Below are positions 4,542 through 5,087 of a DNA stretch of 5,087 nt, piece by piece. The notes beneath the pieces are model-generated. The model was not told the origin of the DNA and did no database searches. It saw nothing but the letters and a program-made list of their open reading frames with translations. The DNA is from JAKJGA01 sp029554345 (GTDB lineage: Bacteria; Spirochaetota; UBA4802; JAFGJZ01): contig DAOPBR010000085.1 of assembly GCA_035395685.1 (NCBI GenBank), positions 1 to 5,087 of the forward strand, written 5' to 3'. A program made the translations under genes and the position numbers. Each line of letters starts with the position of its first letter. Position 1 is the stretch's first letter.

Positions 4542-5087
4542 TTATTCCCATGGAAACAGATATGCAACCGGTGGTTTGTCAGAGTACTCAAATACCTTCA
4601 CTTCGGGAAGACGACGGAAGTTTATGACCGAACAGTTGCTGAAAACGGGCGTTTTGCGGATCCATATTTTTTCTTTTATGAGAATATCATGAAAAGTGCT
4701 TTGAAGAAAAACCGCTTCGCTGATATCAATATTCTTGCATTGCATATCTTTGAATGAGCAGTTGCGGAATGTTCCGCCGGATAATTCTATTTCACGGCTG
4801 CGCGCTTTTTCTACGGAAACCGACGCACAGTTTCCTCTAAGAGATAAGTCGCCGTTCACTTCGCCGATTTTTACGTCAGTGCCGTTATCGATGAGGACAT
4901 ATCCGTCAACAGGTCCCTGTATGGTCAGATTACGTACATTTTCTACGCTGATATCTTTTGTCTGCCGTATTTCTATATTCTCGGATTTACCTGAAAGCGA
5001 TATACCTTCGGGTTCGCAAATCTTGATATTTTTGAATCTTCCCCCGAGCCACACATAGGGACCATTATTGTCGAAACTGCTGTCCTC
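4542..5087 (-). CDS. Beta-solenoid/pentapeptide-repeat-like protein, N-terminus cut off by the window
   Basis: The reading frame is open to the right edge without a stop. The in-frame GTG at 5054 is only an internal valine codon: 11 more codons (EDSSFDNNGPY) precede it, so the true start is outside. Of the 181 visible residues, numbered here from that valine, the first 91 form a solenoid in which hydrophobic-x-hydrophobic pairs recur at 1/3, 10/12, 18/20, 27/29, 35/37, 43/45, 53/55, 61/63, 70/72, 79/81 and 89/91. From 91 the rhythm becomes strictly five residues, with central positions L91, F96, F101, C106, I111, F116, F121 and I126, as in pentapeptide-repeat proteins. A non-repetitive cap (about 130-170) ends in FPWE. 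This indicates a right-handed parallel beta-helix. Localisation is unknown because the N-terminus is missing. No catalytic residues are evident, so a binding or structural role is the most that can be inferred. The AraC-type gene follows 113 bp downstream. Confidence 0.72.
   Translation of the reverse strand, partial: EDSSFDNNGPYVWLGGRFKNIKICEPEGISLSGKSENIEIRQTKDISVENVRNLTIQGPVDGYVLIDNGTDVKIGEVNGDLSLRGNCASVSVEKARSREIELSGGTFRNCSFKDMQCKNIDISEAVFLQSTFHDILIKEKIWIRKTPVFSNCSVINFRRLPEVKVFEYSDKPPVAYLFPWE

Noticed and set aside
4443..5058. Plus-strand open frames opposite the solenoid gene and the AraC upstream region
   Set aside because: They are antisense to a clearly repetitive protein, have no ribosome sites or recognisable domains, and are shadows of the minus-strand gene.

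Overview
This is an AT-rich bacterial chromosomal window, roughly 40% GC by eye, with ordinary single-copy genes and fairly roomy intergenic gaps. I cannot fix the phylum from sequence alone. The secreted orphan protein and the mix of families would fit a free-living Gram-negative, possibly spirochaete-like, bacterium, but that is a weak inference. No phage genes, transposase, tRNA, rRNA or CRISPR array is visible.

Layout from left to right. Positions 1-181 hold no assignable gene, only short palindromes and two tandem hairpins. Next come two minus-strand genes 43 bp apart that probably form one transcript: a Bax inhibitor-1/YetJ-family membrane protein (1757 down to 1092), followed by an MBL-fold metallohydrolase (1048 down to 182). 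A gap of about 410 bp (1758-2166) separates them from a plus-strand gene for a small exported protein of unknown function (2167-2697). That gene converges on a minus-strand S51-family (PepE/Lmo0363-like) serine peptidase (3430 down to 2813). Upstream of the peptidase on the same strand lie an AraC-type regulator with a DUF6597-like N-terminal domain (4428 down to 3592) and a solenoid protein (5087 down to 4542). The solenoid gene runs off the right edge, so its N-terminus is missing.

The most unusual item is in the large gap. Positions 1853-2023 form one long imperfect palindrome. Four consecutive outer helices (4, 6, 9 and 4+7 bp) enclose three hairpins that abut without a spare base (1908-1925, 1926-1947, 1948-1962). 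Two positions that are C/A mismatches on the plus strand become G/U wobbles on the minus strand, which points to a minus-strand RNA. A sigma70-like promoter on the minus strand (2068 to 2039) would start transcription about ten bases before the fold. The element could therefore be a structured leader of the Bax inhibitor-1/metallohydrolase operon, a separate small RNA, or a copy of a dispersed structured repeat. I do not recognise it as any known RNA family, and it lacks the boxes of an integron attC site.

The second notable item is the truncated solenoid protein, whose hydrophobic pairs recur every 8-10 residues and then change to a strict five-residue pentapeptide-repeat rhythm. Functional links between the genes are inferred only from position. 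The AraC regulator may control the peptidase next to it, and the two genes of the left operon are probably co-expressed.
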